Assembly (NCBI RefSeq): GCF_036320965.1
Contig: NC_092235.1
Coordinates: 4,981,342 to 5,045,341 of the forward strand
Length of the DNA stretch: 64,000 nt
Direction: 5' to 3'
From: Panulirus ornatus
Taxonomy: Eukaryota > Arthropoda > Malacostraca > Decapoda > Palinuridae
The notes under the pieces are model-generated. The model was not told the DNA's origin. It searched no databases and worked only from the letters and a program-made list of their open reading frames with translations. Made by a program: the position numbers and the translations under genes. Of this stretch, positions 34,261-45,705 are shown in pieces (positions within the stretch are counted from its first letter, which is position 1; each line of letters starts with the position of its first letter).

Positions 34261-36904
34261 TAATGAACAGAAATAATTAACAGAGCTTTTATATCCCAGC
34301 TACAGTGAAGGAAATAAATACAACTGAGAGGAGATCAATTTCATACACATTGGTGGATGACTGATGGAAATTATTAAGTTCTTATTCGAATTTTGTCTTA
34401 TCTTGATTTTGTTGATTTTCATTGACCAGTAAATCTTGACCTGCACAAGGTAAGGCTGCCAATAACTTTTGCACATGTCATCCAAAAACTATATCACTAC
34501 ACATCTTGTGCTTTATATTTTGAAACACAGAATGAAGAAGTTTGATATACCTTACTTGGGTCTGGTCATGTAGTGATGTGCTGGCTATCCTTATTTGACA
34601 ATTATGTTACACATGATAGGAAAGCTGTTTGGTAAAACTGGAGGGATGAAGGAACTTTATTTAATGGAAGTACCAGATACTTCTTGGTTCCTGTTCTCTA
34701 CAGTCTGCTATATTGAAAACTATCTTGTGTTTGTTGATAAAACTTTATGAATATTTGATATTTATGTAAAAAGTGGAGTGCATGAATGAATTAATATGAA
34801 ATATACAATAATGAAAGAATACTTGTAAAATCTGGAAAAAATCCAAACTTTACATTTCAGAATAAAAACATTGCAGTTATATTTCTGCTTGAACATTACA
34901 TTTCATTTCACATTCTATTATTTATGCCTCCTTTTCTCTGTAAGTCCTCATGAATGAATGGAATGGCTACAAAAGCCAAAATGAGTTCAAAACTAATTCA
35001 GTTGATATATGGGTAAACCATGGCAATGAGAGGAATACATATGAAAATTATTGGTTTGATGCAAGGTACAAAAAAAAAAGGCAACTGCAGGTGTACATCT
35101 CATAGCAAAGAGTAAGTTAAACAATGAAACAATTTACAAGATTAGTAATATTACAACCATTTTTGTTGGTGAAGCCATAATGCAAGAATAAACTGAAGTC
35201 CAAATAATAAGAATCAAAAGTACATAATGTGTTGTGAAAACTGGTACCAGAATGAAGTAATTAAACACAAGAAGATAAGTATCAGCATAAAAGAGAAAAT
35301 CCATGAAAAGATAAAATTATTAACGGAATAATGATAGTTACACCAAAATAAATATTTCATGCAGTTTCAAGGAAAAACAAACTAGCTCAACTAAATACTT
35401 TAAACAACGTGGCAACATGAAGAAAAGAAAAAAGCTTTGGAATTGTTTTACATCTTGTACGACAATGTTACTTCACAATAAGAGTATTCTCCTAAACAGA
35501 TTCATCTTGGGGCTCAGCGAGGCCATTCTTTTCAAATTACAGTTTGGAAACAACACCCAAATATATAAGGTCATTCCTTTCAAATTACCGTTTGGAAACA
35601 ACACACAAATACATAACGTCATTCCTTTCAAATTACCGTTTAGAAACAACACATAAATATATAAGTACGACTGGAAAATTTAGGTAGGCTAAACATTAAT
35701 TGAAAACATCAGCTGAGACCCATTATGAAGAAGAGCAAAGTAACTTGTCAGCTTTACCTTTTACTGCAGATAATATCTGATGAATTAATTTCAATGAGTC
35801 CTTAACTTTACAGAGATGCAGAAGTGTCTTGTTCATCTGAAAAATATAAAGAACAAAATGGTAATCAGCAGCGTAGTTACAAGAGGATGGAGGGTAGGCC
35901 CCAGGAACCACCGACTGTTTAGGGTTTTTATGATATCCAATTCTGCCTAGCTCCTAGGTTGCCATCCAGTCAATTTGGCCGTGATAATCTTGGCAAATCT
36001 ATCCCCAAGGGTCCCAAATATCTAAACGCCAGTGGTAAATAGCACCTCGACTTAACTCAAAATATCACATATTGTTTACTTGACACTTATAGAGCCTAGC
36101 TTTCATGTGGTAATCAATAAGATTTGAAAATGAACTTTGTCTAAATACAACACAAACACTTTAAACAGCTAATGTTAGAAATGAAAAGAAAAGTACTAAT
36201 CAATAATAACAAATATAAACAAACCGTAACTTTTATTCTGTCCCTTACCACCATGCATGTCTGTTCAAACAAAACCAACTGACCAAAAATAATTCTTTAT
36301 GAACGTCTCGATTAACTAGAATTTCCCAAGAAACAATAACATATAAGAGAAGTTTTAGTCTGCAAACAAAACAAATACTTAAAACAGCTAACACAAAAGT
36401 AAAAAATAGATATCATAAATGATCATAAATTAAAGCCAGTAACTATCAATAGGTGTCGCTTACACTCACGAATGGCTGACCCGTACCATATTTTGGTCTT
36501 CCGCTTCACGTACAAATCTTGACCTATAACAATTCTAAATTGTAATTACTATAATTTTCTTTGATCATTATATTACAATTTTCTTCTGTTAATAATCAGT
36601 ATAACAAACACAAACAAAAACTGTAGAACTATCAGAAGACAAATTTCAGGCAGCAACTATGAACAAGCGGGAAGGTTTGATCATTTCTCTCCTGCTCCTG
36701 CCTCTCTCTCCGTCTCCCATATGGCCTTCCCATACACCAAGATGATATATATATATATATATATCTGGCCAATTCCCTGATCAACTTTGTTAACGTAGGT
36801 TGCATAAAATATACAAAATCACTAACCTCATTACAGGTTACTATATTATAAGAAATAATTTCATAGATTTTTGTTTATTCTCCATAGATTTGAAACACTT
36901 TAAA
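34261..36904. other. Gene-poor AT-rich DNA with a ~50-bp tandem repeat
   Basis: No coding region of substance. At 35519-35657 a ~50-bp unit (gtcattcctttcaaattacc, gtttggaaacaacacacaaa, tatataag) occurs three times. A short (AT)n lies at 36747-36765. Confidence 0.6.
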
Positions 36905-37450
36905 AGCCTAGCTTGTATACTAAGATTTTCATCCTCTGATCGAAGCCATACAATAATCGTCCTTATCTACTCTGAGCATTGGATAGCCTCCTGATGATCA
37001 AGGTTGCTATTTTGGTTGTCCGTTTCCCTTGTTACTGGTGCGCCTCACTGCACACCTTACATGAGTGCCTTCCACAGTATTAGGGACAGCTGCTGGGCCT
37101 CACTGTAGCTACTTCTGGGACGGTTGCCAATCTTGCTCGTATTCCCTCATGACCACAGCGCCAAACCGACTCCATCCATCAGGCCGAGACGCACAAACAT
37201 TTCTGACAAAATTGAGACAACCACTTTCGCGTCACTTTGGACACAAAGTGAATTTATACGACAATTACGCTCAAGATGCTTGGTTTTTCGTTCATGGATT
37301 GAACAGAAGCAACCAACGATGGTTGCTACTGCCCAATCCATGAAGTCCCCCCCACCACGGAAAGGTAACCAAGCTTCGGGGGGGATGGGTGTTTACCCTG
37401 ACGCCAACAGCGAAACTCAATATAATATTTTCATTACAACTTTCCTTAAT
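36905..37450 (-). repeat. Spacer S, copy S3
   Basis: Minus-strand copy of 6431-6950, downstream of RRM2 exactly as S1 is downstream of RRM1. It ends at ~36905, with aagattttcatcctctgatc as the last shared words. Confidence 0.87.
37292..37343 (-). other. Conserved long hairpin in spacer S (copy 3)
   Basis: Same 52-base near-palindrome as the other three copies. Flanking C/G-run and gaagcttgg block are retained. Confidence 0.85.
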
Positions 37451-37894
37451 CTTGAAAAATGAATCAATCAGAGGGAAGAATAGCCCCAGCAATATGAAGA
37501 TTGGCTAACCGAATCCTTGCGCATTGTGTAGAAAGTGATTTCTTTGAGGGTTGCTTTATGGAAGGCACGGTAGCGTCGGAAGAGTTTCATTTTTTCTTTG
37601 AAGACGAAGGAAATTATCCCCGTAAATCTATGTATTTTTTTTGGGCGGGATAATGTTCCCATTTTTTTCTTTCTTTGTTTTTCAACGTCCCTATATAGAT
37701 ATTATGTGCCATCCACTACTGGGAGAAAGCCAGACTTCCGCTAGATTAACGTAATCCTTGGCGGGGCGAAACTAAAGTTGTCTTGGTGTTGGTTCCTCAG
37801 TGATAACACAAACACAAACACAAACACACCTCCAGTGTCCACTCTAGGGCCGTGTTCTCCTGCAGCACCAGCAGGAAGAAAGAACTCCGGTTCC

Positions 37895-38365
37895 TCACAA
37901 ACTGAATCTTTTGGCACGGGGAGCGTGTGTCATCTCGACACGCCTTTTAACGCCCGTACGTGGTGAGGAGTGCAGTCGGTCTGTCCGTAGGACATGTCAT
38001 GTGTTATTGGCCCCAGTCGGTCTAGAACGCTGGGCCTGACATGTGTTGGGGGACCAAGTCGGTCTTGAATAGTGGGCATGACAGGTCTTGAGACCTACCA
38101 TGTCTCCCTGAAGGTGGGCCTGACAAGTGGGGTGGGCTGCATTTCCTCATGGATGGTGGGTCTGGTAGGGCGTGTGGGCTGCAGTGCCACTTGAGTGGGC
38201 GAGGTCATTTGGCCAGCATCAGTGGGACGGTGAGGTTTCACTTTTGCACAGCGACCGTTGACGGAAAGTGGTGTCACGTCGGCAAGAAGTGCCTTCTTGT
38301 AGGAGGCATAGCAGGGTTACTGGATGACGGCAATCCCGCGGTGGTTCTCGTACGTGGATGCAGCC
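37895..38365 (-). pseudogene. Broken second copy of the RRM gene (RRM2)
   Basis: The minus strand matches RRM1 from the RNP1 region (YENHRGIAV) to the basic C-terminus. It lacks the acidic N-terminus and first half of the RRM: homology stops at ~38365, where unrelated sequence begins. Lesions relative to RRM1: a Tyr codon right after RNP1 is TAA (~38320), a Gln CAG is TAG (38095-38097), and one RPTIQDRLGPPTHV unit is missing. The downstream region (37451-37894) and spacer S are well kept. The TAG/CAG pair is discussed with the CUA-anticodon tRNA genes nearby. Confidence 0.8.
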
Positions 38366-38507
38366 AGGATACTTCTCCGTGGTGGGTCTCGCTTCGTGGT
38401 TGGTGGATGTGGCCCTCCCCGCCACATGGTCACAGTGGTTGACCTATTTTACGTCAACACATTACGAGGTCAACCTTCACCAAATCCATATGGCGTTCAT
38501 ACCAGCT

Positions 38508-38897
38508 TCACCCATATTCCATTTCCTCCAATTCCACTTCTGGGTATTCCACCTCCATATCCATACAGCCAAATTCCACTCCATCCATGACTTCCACGTC
38601 CGGGTATTCCAGAAATTCCACTCCATCCATCTCTTCAACGTCTGGGTATTCCACCTCCATATCCACACAGCCAAATTCCACTCCATTCATCACTTCCACG
38701 TCTGGGTATTCCACTTCCATGTCCACACAGCCATAACCCATGTCAAATACATGGACATATTCAAATTCCATCTCCTGGACAAAGGAGGATCGTCCTACCT
38801 CCTTGGTGAACATTATTATATTGAAGTGTTCGAGGAAAGGTTGAGGGAGCTTGCAAGGCGGAGCAGAGATGTTCACTCGACAGAGATCACAGCTCAA
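38508..38897 (-). CDS. Small acidic repeat protein, uncertain
   Basis: A 129-codon frame with four units of the EVEYPDVEVMDGVEFGCVDM type, rich in Glu, Asp, Val and Tyr, after an N-terminal ~45 residues (Met at 38897; an alternative Met lies at the MFTKEVG segment). Upstream are a TATATAAGG box (38923-38931) and two promoter words of the wH/RRM set. The opposite strand is also open through the repeats, which weakens the case. It lies where the RRM2 N-terminus should be, so a fusion or replacement is possible. I recognise no domain. Confidence 0.35.
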   Translation of the reverse strand: MSCDLCRVNISAPPCKLPQPFLEHFNIIMFTKEVGRSSFVQEMEFEYVHVFDMGYGCVDMEVEYPDVEVMNGVEFGCVDMEVEYPDVEEMDGVEFLEYPDVEVMDGVEFGCMDMEVEYPEVELEEMEYG

Positions 38898-38922
38898 ATG
38901 ATGCTCTCGGTCCCTGCTCCCG

Positions 38923-38992
38923 CCTTATATAACCTGGGAACTGATCATATCCTAGCATCGCTTAATATAGAGAAGTCTAATATAGTGAAGTC
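38923..38992 (-). promoter_or_regulatory. TATA box and CTTCACTATAT word
   Basis: Minus strand: CTTCACTATATTAG (38981-38990 region), a variant CTTCTCTATATTAAG, then TATATAAGGCGGGAGCAG. The first word is the same as at wH-A1, wH-B1 and wH-B2; the GGTTACTT box is absent. Confidence 0.45.
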
Positions 38993-39555
38993 AATACTTT
39001 AATACAGTTAAGTTTATTTCTCAATAGTTTAATACATGTGCCTCACAACAGTTCCTTCACCCGTACAATGTCCCATCAGAGAACACAAGGACTGTCCTTA
39101 TAATTCGTTTTTTATCAGCAGAAATTAGATTAAAGTTACTAAAGATAAGTGGTTTAATATGTTATGTGTGTTCTCTGTCATCATAAAGATGGCCATCTAC
39201 CCTGATGTGTAAAGAAAACATCAATTTTGCCGAGGCTGTGGTGAAGATAAGAACACAATGATATGATAATGTGGTCATACAATGGTGTAGTCAAGATGTT
39301 GTGTTAGAACTATGTAGTGAAGATGGGAGTGTAGTGAAGAGGAGGATTTAGTGAAAATATATATGTTTCTTCACGCTGAGCCATTCCATATAGATGAATA
39401 TATCTATAATCTAATTGCGGTAAATTACCATATGACTTTAACGGCACCAGCCAGCAGGAAAAATGTTGGATATAGGAGTGACTGAATATTTTGTCGGGTA
39501 CAGAAATAATTGAATATTTGGTACGATCGATCAAAATGCTTTTTTTCATTTTATT
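38993..39555. other. No gene; dispersed TAGTGAAGAT words
   Basis: Several gtagtgaagatgg-like words (about 39239, 39313, 39331, 39348), as in the array upstream of wH-B1. No ORF of note. Confidence 0.55.
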
Positions 39556-39787
39556 TATTTATTTTACTTTGTCGCTGTCTCCCGCGTTAGTGAGGTAGCA
39601 TTAAGATCAGAGGACTGAGCCTTTGAGGGAAAATCCTCACTTGGCCCCCTTCTCTGTTCCTTCTTTTGGAAAATCAAAAACGAGAGGGGGGGATTTCCGG
39701 CCCCCCACTCCCTTCCCTTTTAGTCGCCTTCTACGACACGCAGGGAATACGTGAGAAGTATTCTTTCTCCCCTATCTCCCCTTTTTA
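39556..39787 (-). mobile_element. SINE with RTE-like 3' end, copy 5
   Basis: Plus text tcgctgtctcccgcgttagt to ttctcccctatctcccc. Its tail side (ttattttactttgtcgctgt) is closer to the RTE 3' UTR than in the other copies, as if intermediate between LINE and SINE ends. Confidence 0.82.
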
Positions 39788-40420
39788 TAGGCAAATAATT
39801 TCTGATTTTTCAAATGATTTTTTCCATCTGTTGGAACTGGTGTAAGTAATTAAAGATATGAAAACCGATGGAAAAGTTCAGTTTAACGCTTTTACGAATG
39901 TCTTGCTGCGTGTTTGGGAAGAGCAGTAAACTACAGGAATATATTGGTCTAATGTCCCCTGCTCGTCCAACAGCAGATATTGTAAAATCTGAGACATTAT
40001 TTCTGGTGGAGGTGGATTCTCTCCGGCATTGCGTAAATCACTTCCACAAACTTGCGCCATTTTGCACAAATACAGATCCGATATGATGCATTTCCCAGCT
40101 CTGTTACATTATGGACCCTACTCATCCTAGCCTAACCTAGCCTAAATAAAAAGGTGTGGAATAATGTGCAACATTTCTCCTTCATTACAAGTGATAATAA
40201 ACCTAGGCTATACAGCAACCAGGAACGTCCATATTTGTCTAACTTCTCACATGTCTGTGTCATCTGTCTGCAAACATGTCGACCATTACCATGAGGGCAA
40301 TTGCGGCTTTTGATTTTGAATATCACGTTTCCTCTCTGCCGTGAGATCTTCATACTTAAATAAAATGGTGGGCCGTAAGAAATATATGTCCATCGAAGGT
40401 CAACTATATGGCTCAGTTCA
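39788..40420. other. No gene recognised
   Basis: AT-rich sequence with frames of about 70 codons and no domain. A short cctagcctaacctagcctaa run is at 40126-40145. Confidence 0.5.
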
Positions 40421-40452
40421 AATCATCAGTTTCTAAGAAAACTGAAAAGGTG

Positions 40453-40524
40453 AGGTCCCACCGAGATTCGAACTCGGATTGCTGGATTTAGAGTCCAGAG
40501 TGCTAACCCTTACACCATGGGACC
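40453..40524 (-). tRNA. tRNA-Gln-like with CUA anticodon (amber-reading), copy 1
   Basis: A 72-base tRNA on the minus strand: acceptor GGTCCCA pairs with TGGGACC, D stem GTGT/GCAC, anticodon stem CTGGA/TCCAG with loop CTCTAAA, T stem CCGAG/CTCGG with loop TTCGAAT, discriminator T. The body is that of eukaryotic tRNA-Gln(CUG), but position 36 is A instead of G, giving anticodon CUA, which pairs with UAG. Internal A and B boxes are intact, and CCTTTTC just after the gene offers a Pol III terminator. Identical to copy 2. Confidence 0.88.
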
Positions 40525-41270
40525 TGATAAGAAAAGATGTGATTTCATCTAAATGTTTTACATATAATCAACCAGAGGCCATTCCTCCCTCCCTGCCTGC
40601 AGCGTTCAAGGTTTTCTAGAAGGTTCTCGAAGATTCTGGGTAGGAACTGCCATTGAGAGGACGTAGTTATACGATCATTAATGATATTGTTGTTGACTTT
40701 CTGATTAAGAAAGATAGATAGATAGATAGATCGATAGATAGATAGGTAAAAAAAAGATGTTAGATAGACCGATAGATACGTAAGGCTGTATATGTCAATT
40801 TTCACAGAAATCATTGATATCTGCGTTATTCTGCAAGAAATGCATGTACATGGATGTAGTGATAATATGGGTTAGGTATAAGACCAGTCGTGTTGAGATT
40901 GTAGTGAATGTGACCATTGACTTCAACCTTAATGGTGTAGTGAAGATAAAGTTGTAGTGAAGATAAATCTTGAAGTGACTCATAAGGTAGTTGTGAGTAC
41001 AAGGATGCATCGTAAATGAGTACTTCCTACCTGAAAGTCAACAATTACAAAATTGATCAAGTATAACAACATCCTCGGACAACCAACTACAAACACCAAC
41101 CATAGAGTGAACCTGACTGTCATCTAACGACGACCTCTCAAAGGTAATGATCTTACCAGAATCTTCGAGAACCTTCTAGAAAACCTTGAACCCTGCAGGC
41201 AGGGAGGGAGGAATGGCCTCTGGTTGATTATATGTAAAACATTTAGATGAAATCACATCTTTTCTTATCA

Positions 41271-41342
41271 GGTCCCATGGTGTAAGGGTTAGCACTCTGG
41301 ACTCTAAATCCAGCAATCCGAGTTCGAATCTCGGTGGGACCT
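41271..41342 (+). tRNA. tRNA-Gln-like with CUA anticodon (amber-reading), copy 2
   Basis: Identical over 72 bases to the minus copy at 40453-40524, in the opposite arm of palindrome A. All four stems pair fully. The loop CTCTAAA has U33 and C34-U35-A36. A TTTT terminator lies at 41347-41350. Transcription and charging are not shown; a tRNA-derived repeat is the alternative, but perfect stems in both copies while the surrounding arms have diverged argue for recent conversion or constraint. Confidence 0.88.
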
Positions 41343-41432
41343 CATCTTTTCAGTTTTCTTCGATACTGATAATGGCCGCATTATTCTGTACGTTATATAT
41401 ACATTCATATATATACATAAATATGTATATAT

Positions 41433-42244
41433 AAACATATATATGGAATAATATGGTTTTATCAATAGCCAGAGACCATTCCTCCCTCCTTGCCTGCAGA
41501 GTTCATAGTTTTCTGGAAGGTTCTAGAAGATTCTGGTGAGATAATTGCCATTGAGAGGACGTTGTTATACTTCATATATCAATGATTCTATCATTGTTGA
41601 CTTTCAGATAAAGATAGATATATAGATAGATAGATAGTTAGATTGATAGATTGATAGAGCGATATTTAGATAGGTATATAGATAGATAAGTTTCATCAAT
41701 ACTGTATCTTACGCTATCTCCTGTTGCTGGACATATGTTCAACCAGCATAGGGAAAACCTCCAGTAGACCTTAATGTAAAGCAAGATAATAACAAAACCT
41801 GCAATAAAAGAATACGATCAACTTCCCAGTGCAGAAATATTGTGACCAGAAAGTCTTCTAGGAAGATGTCAGACGCTTCCACGGGAATCACAAACATAAC
41901 ATCAAATATCTGAAAGTCAACAATAACAAAACTAATGATGATAATGAAACCATAACAACAAAAATGATAAACATATGGAAAATAGTGCTCTAGATTATGC
42001 TTCTAGAAAACAAACTTTAACGAAAACTGTGAAAAGAAATACCCATCTGGCTGATACGACACAGTAAAAGAACCATCCCACAACCAACTCTAAACTGAAC
42101 CTGACTGTCCCCTAACAACGTCCTCTCAATGGTATTTATCTTACCAGAATCTCGTAGAACTTTCCAGAAAATCAAGAACTCTGCAGGCAAGGAGGGAGGA
42201 ATGGCCTCTGGCTGCTGATGATAACCACATTATTCTATATATAT
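41433..42244. repeat. Palindrome B: inverted arms without tRNA
   Basis: Left arm 41433-41612 and right arm ~41908-42244 are inverted copies of each other and direct copies of palindrome A's arms (ggaggaatggcctctgg, ctgaaagtcaacaat). The ~150 bp containing the tRNA in A is absent here. The loop has (GATA)n at 41610-41690. Confidence 0.83.
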
Positions 42245-42249
42245 ACTTT

Positions 42250-42714
42250 TACCTACAACCGAAGGTTGACCGGCCAGCCCAAGTGGCTACAGAGGTTGTA
42301 TCCATGAAAGAAACGGACCCACCAGCAGACGAATTCGGTTGGCAGGTTGTATCGAAGAAGAGGAAAAAGAATTTTGCCCAACCAGCCCAACCAGAAGGGT
42401 GTAGCAAAGAAACGAAAGAAGGCTGCCCAACCAACCTGGGTGGTAGTAAGGATGGCTGCTCCACAACCCCAGGTCGTTAGGCAGACTGTAGCCATGGAAG
42501 AAAGGAAGGCTGCTCGTCCACCAGCCCAGGTACCGAGTGAGCGTGTAGCTATGCTGGCTGACCCACCAGCCCGGGTAGATAGCTACACCCAGATGGCTAT
42601 GTCGGGTGCAGCAAAGAAGCAAACCCCAGAACTACTCCACGAGGTTTGCAAGCCTGCACCCAAAAAGATGAAGACGAAGGTTGCCACACTACTCAATGCA
42701 CCACAACATGTCTA
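42250..42714 (+). pseudogene. Basic Pro/Ala/Lys-rich protein remnant
   Basis: Two frames share one apparent coding region. The first (to ~42400) gives EVVSMKETDPPADEFGWQVV followed by a KKRKK basic cluster. The second (42347-42715) continues GVAKKRKKAAQPTW, then imperfect units around QPQVVRQTVAMEE and ARPPAQVPSERVAM, and ends KPAPKKMKTKVATLLNA. A frameshift between them fits a pseudogene. No domain is recognised; the KKRKK clusters suggest a nuclear protein. It stands ~450 bp upstream of wH-B2 on the same strand. Confidence 0.45.
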
Positions 42715-42806
42715 GAAAGGGAAAAGGTGGACAGAATGGCTGGAGGTCCCACTCCAACAACAAAATCACCTTAGGAGCCAAGTTCCATCCATTATTGAAA
42801 AAAAGA

Positions 42807-42913
<107 letters not shown>

Positions 42914-42951
42914 AACTACATTGCAACTTACATATAAATAGAATCATCAAG

Positions 42952-43009
42952 CTTCACTATATTAGCTTTTCTATATTTAAATATAAACAAGGTCTAACCG
43001 AGGTTACTT
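42952..43009 (+). promoter_or_regulatory. Core promoter of wH-B2
   Basis: CTTCACTATATTAG (42952-), a second CTATATTT box (42971-42978), AAATATAAAC, then caaggtc, palindrome TAACCGAGGTTA and GGTTACTT (43002-43009). The CTATATTT to GGTTACTT gap is 23 nt. Start codon 159 nt downstream, as in wH-B1. Confidence 0.65.
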
Positions 43010-43167
43010 AGTTGAGCAAGACGTGAGAATATCATCAACTGGCCCTCCAGCCCTGGGTTCAAATTGTCGTTCTGACGTATTTCGAGTTCAGTGCTGATAC
43101 AGGACCACTGATTAGAGGACTATCTTGTTAGTCTGTGTAACTCCGCCTCACCCAATCCACGTCTTCA

Positions 43168-43865
43168 ATGGCTTTCTGTTACTACAAACGGGATTACAAA
43201 GGAAAGCCTTCCTTTGTTAGTTTCATGAATACCTTCGTTCAAATGAAGGGAAAGACTATTACTATGAAGCGGTACCTTATCAGCAGGAAAGAGCTGCAGC
43301 AACGGTATGAAAGTTACTGCAAGATACATAACGAGCCCGTGGCTTCCAACGTAAACATCGGCCGCCATTTGGGTTCCCTCGGCATCATGTGTGACACCAA
43401 GATTGGACCCGTTGGGAAACAGGAACGATGCTATTCTGGTATCATGTGGCTCGATGGCGCAGGATCACCAACTGAAATGCAAAGAAAATGGAGAAAGCCG
43501 CCCAAACGTATCATGAAGGCCGTGCAAGAGAAGATCGAGAGGAATCGGTTGAGAGACGATATCGCTCACAGTATATTGAAATTTATACCCAGACACAGCC
43601 AGTCACAGAGACCACCAGCCCCGCTTCCCAGACACAGCAAGTCACAGAGACCACCAGCCCCGCTTCCCAGACGCAGCAAGTCACAGAGACCACCAGCCCC
43701 GGTCCCCAGACACAACCAGTCACAGAGACCACCAGCTCCGCTCTCCAGACACAGCCAGACACACAGCCCACCAGCCCCTTCCCCCACACAGAGCCACAAG
43801 ATCCTGATATTGAGGAAGCAAATGAATTTCTCGATGATTTTTTGCTTTCACTGGAGAAGAACTGA
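43168..43865 (+). pseudogene. Winged-helix protein type B, second copy (wH-B2), frameshifted
   Basis: Residues 1-140 match wH-B1 almost residue for residue, including the whole winged helix. At ~43590 a 19-bp deletion relative to wH-B1 shifts the frame. The original frame then reads a basic RHSQSQRPPAPLP repeat tail to 43896, while the +1 frame keeps the TETTSP repeats and the acidic EEANEFLDDFLLSL end to 43865. The protein from this copy would keep DNA binding but swap an acidic tail for a basic one. It may be a recent pseudogene, a dominant-negative form, or an assembly error. Confidence 0.75.
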
Positions 43866-44138
43866 TGAGTTCCTTATAGACAAGACAAAATGTTAAAAAA
43901 AAGAATCTATATAAGTTCACTTATGGAGTGAGATCTTTGACGGAGCTGTGCTGCCTATAGCACAGCCTACCAAAGGGTGATCTTTGCTGTCGTGCAGTAA
44001 CCTCATGAGGGCGGAGTCCGGCTACACTTTCTTTACCGAGGAAAAGATCTCTGCACTAATATTGAGTTTCTCCGTTGGCGTCAGGGTAAACACCCATCCC
44101 CCTCGAAGCTTGGTTACCTTTCCGTGGTGGGGGGGACT

Positions 44139-44190
44139 TCATGGATTGGGCAGTAGCAACCATCGTTGGTTGCTTCTGTTCAATCCATGA
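44139..44190 (+). other. Conserved long hairpin in spacer S (copy 4)
   Basis: Same 52-base near-palindrome; loop-side text aaccatcgttggttgc. Confidence 0.85.
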
Positions 44191-45702
44191 ACGAAAAACC
44201 AAGCATCTTGAACGTAATTGTCGTATAAATTCACTTGGTGTCAAAACTGACGCGAAAGCGGTTGTCTCAATTTTGTCAGAAATGTTTGTGCGTCTCGGCC
44301 TGATGGCGGGAGTCGGTTTGGCGCTGTGGTCATGAGGGAATACGAGGAAGATTGGCAACCGTCCCAGAAGTAGCTACAGTGAGGCCCAGCAGCTGTCCCT
44401 AATACTGTGGAAGGCACTCATGTAAGGTGTGCAGTGAGGCGCACCAGTAACAAGGGAAACGGACAACCAAAACAGCAATCTTGATCATCAGGAGGCTATC
44501 CAATGCTCAGAGTAGATAAGGACGATTATTGTATGGCTTCGCTCAGAGGATGAAAATCTTAGCCGTGAAAATCAACAAGTCAAATAACTAGTAGTTAGTG
44601 GTAGTGAAGTGGAATTATCGTATTTCTTTTGTCTTAAGAGTAAAACGAAACTTTTCGTTCTCTCCATCAATCTAGAGGTGTTGTAGACCACCATCCTTAA
44701 TGTTGTAAGGTAATGGTAACTACAAGGTTATAACCGCAGCAAATTTGTGATGGAAAGTGTAGGAAATGTAGTAACGTATGTAATATAAATTATATATATT
44801 TGCATAATAAATCTATAGTAAAATTTTGTCTTCTCTGTTCCCGTTCATTGATTCAAATATAGGTAAGTTTTCTCTCTAACGAGGTGGGATAAGCTACGTG
44901 CACTCGGCTTGTAAATGTGGTGACTTTCCCTTCATTACCACAATGGTGTGCTGAACTGAAGATGTAGAATTCCGTAGACGAAGCTAATATAGGAAATCAA
45001 TCTACATCAAAAATTGAACGTATGCATCTTTAGATGGACATAAAACAAACGGACAGAGGAGCACACTGGAGCAAATGAATTTCAGTATCACCACTTAAAG
45101 TAGGCCTTTCAACTAGTTGTGGCTTTAAAGCAAACTTTTTCTAGCTAAGGTTTAGTTAGCAGCTAAACTAATCCCCACGCCCTTACCTTAAGAAATATTT
45201 TCAGAAGGTAATGTCTGAACATATTTCTAAGGTAAGGTCATTTAGGTTTGGTTTAGATGCTACCCTAACCTAGGCTAGAAAAAGTTTCCTTTGCTTCAGA
45301 GCCCCAACTACGTAGACGGGCTACTGTTGATATTAAACAGTAACAGAAAGGTGATAAAACTGAGATGAAATGAATAAAAATATAGAACGGGTCAATTGAA
45401 ATTTGAAGTATTTGCTAAATACAATTTTTGACAGATCCAAATGCATCCTAAAGTCAGTCACTTAAATAACAATGCTGAATATTGTTTTAATTGTTCGAAC
45501 TAGTTACAGGAAGTAAAAATATCAAGCTTAAAGGGATGCCATTACAATAACTTTATATATCTGTATAGGATCTCTTAAACTTCTTTTCCCTAAAGCGGAA
45601 TGGATTTACACATACTGGTTCCTTTCCTCAAACATACTACCTATCTCTTCTTTTTTTTCATCTTGGTTACATTAACACACATTTATACACCCCAATCTGA
45701 GT

Positions 45703-45705
<3 letters not shown>

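Larger units (their letters stand above)
40421..41373. repeat. Palindrome A: ~290-bp inverted arms with tRNA genes
   Basis: Left arm 40421-40713 and right arm 41031-41373 are reverse complements with moderate divergence; each carries a tRNA at the outer end and words such as ggccattcctccctccctgc and gaaggttctcgaagattctg. The loop (40714-41030) has a (GATA)n tract and TAGTGAAGAT words. A related palindrome without tRNAs follows at 41433-42244. Confidence 0.88.

Noticed and set aside
40126..40145. Short CCTAA/CCTAG run resembling arthropod telomere (TTAGG)n
   Set aside because: Only about four imperfect units, too few for an interstitial telomere; single ccctaaccta words in spacer S are likewise too short.
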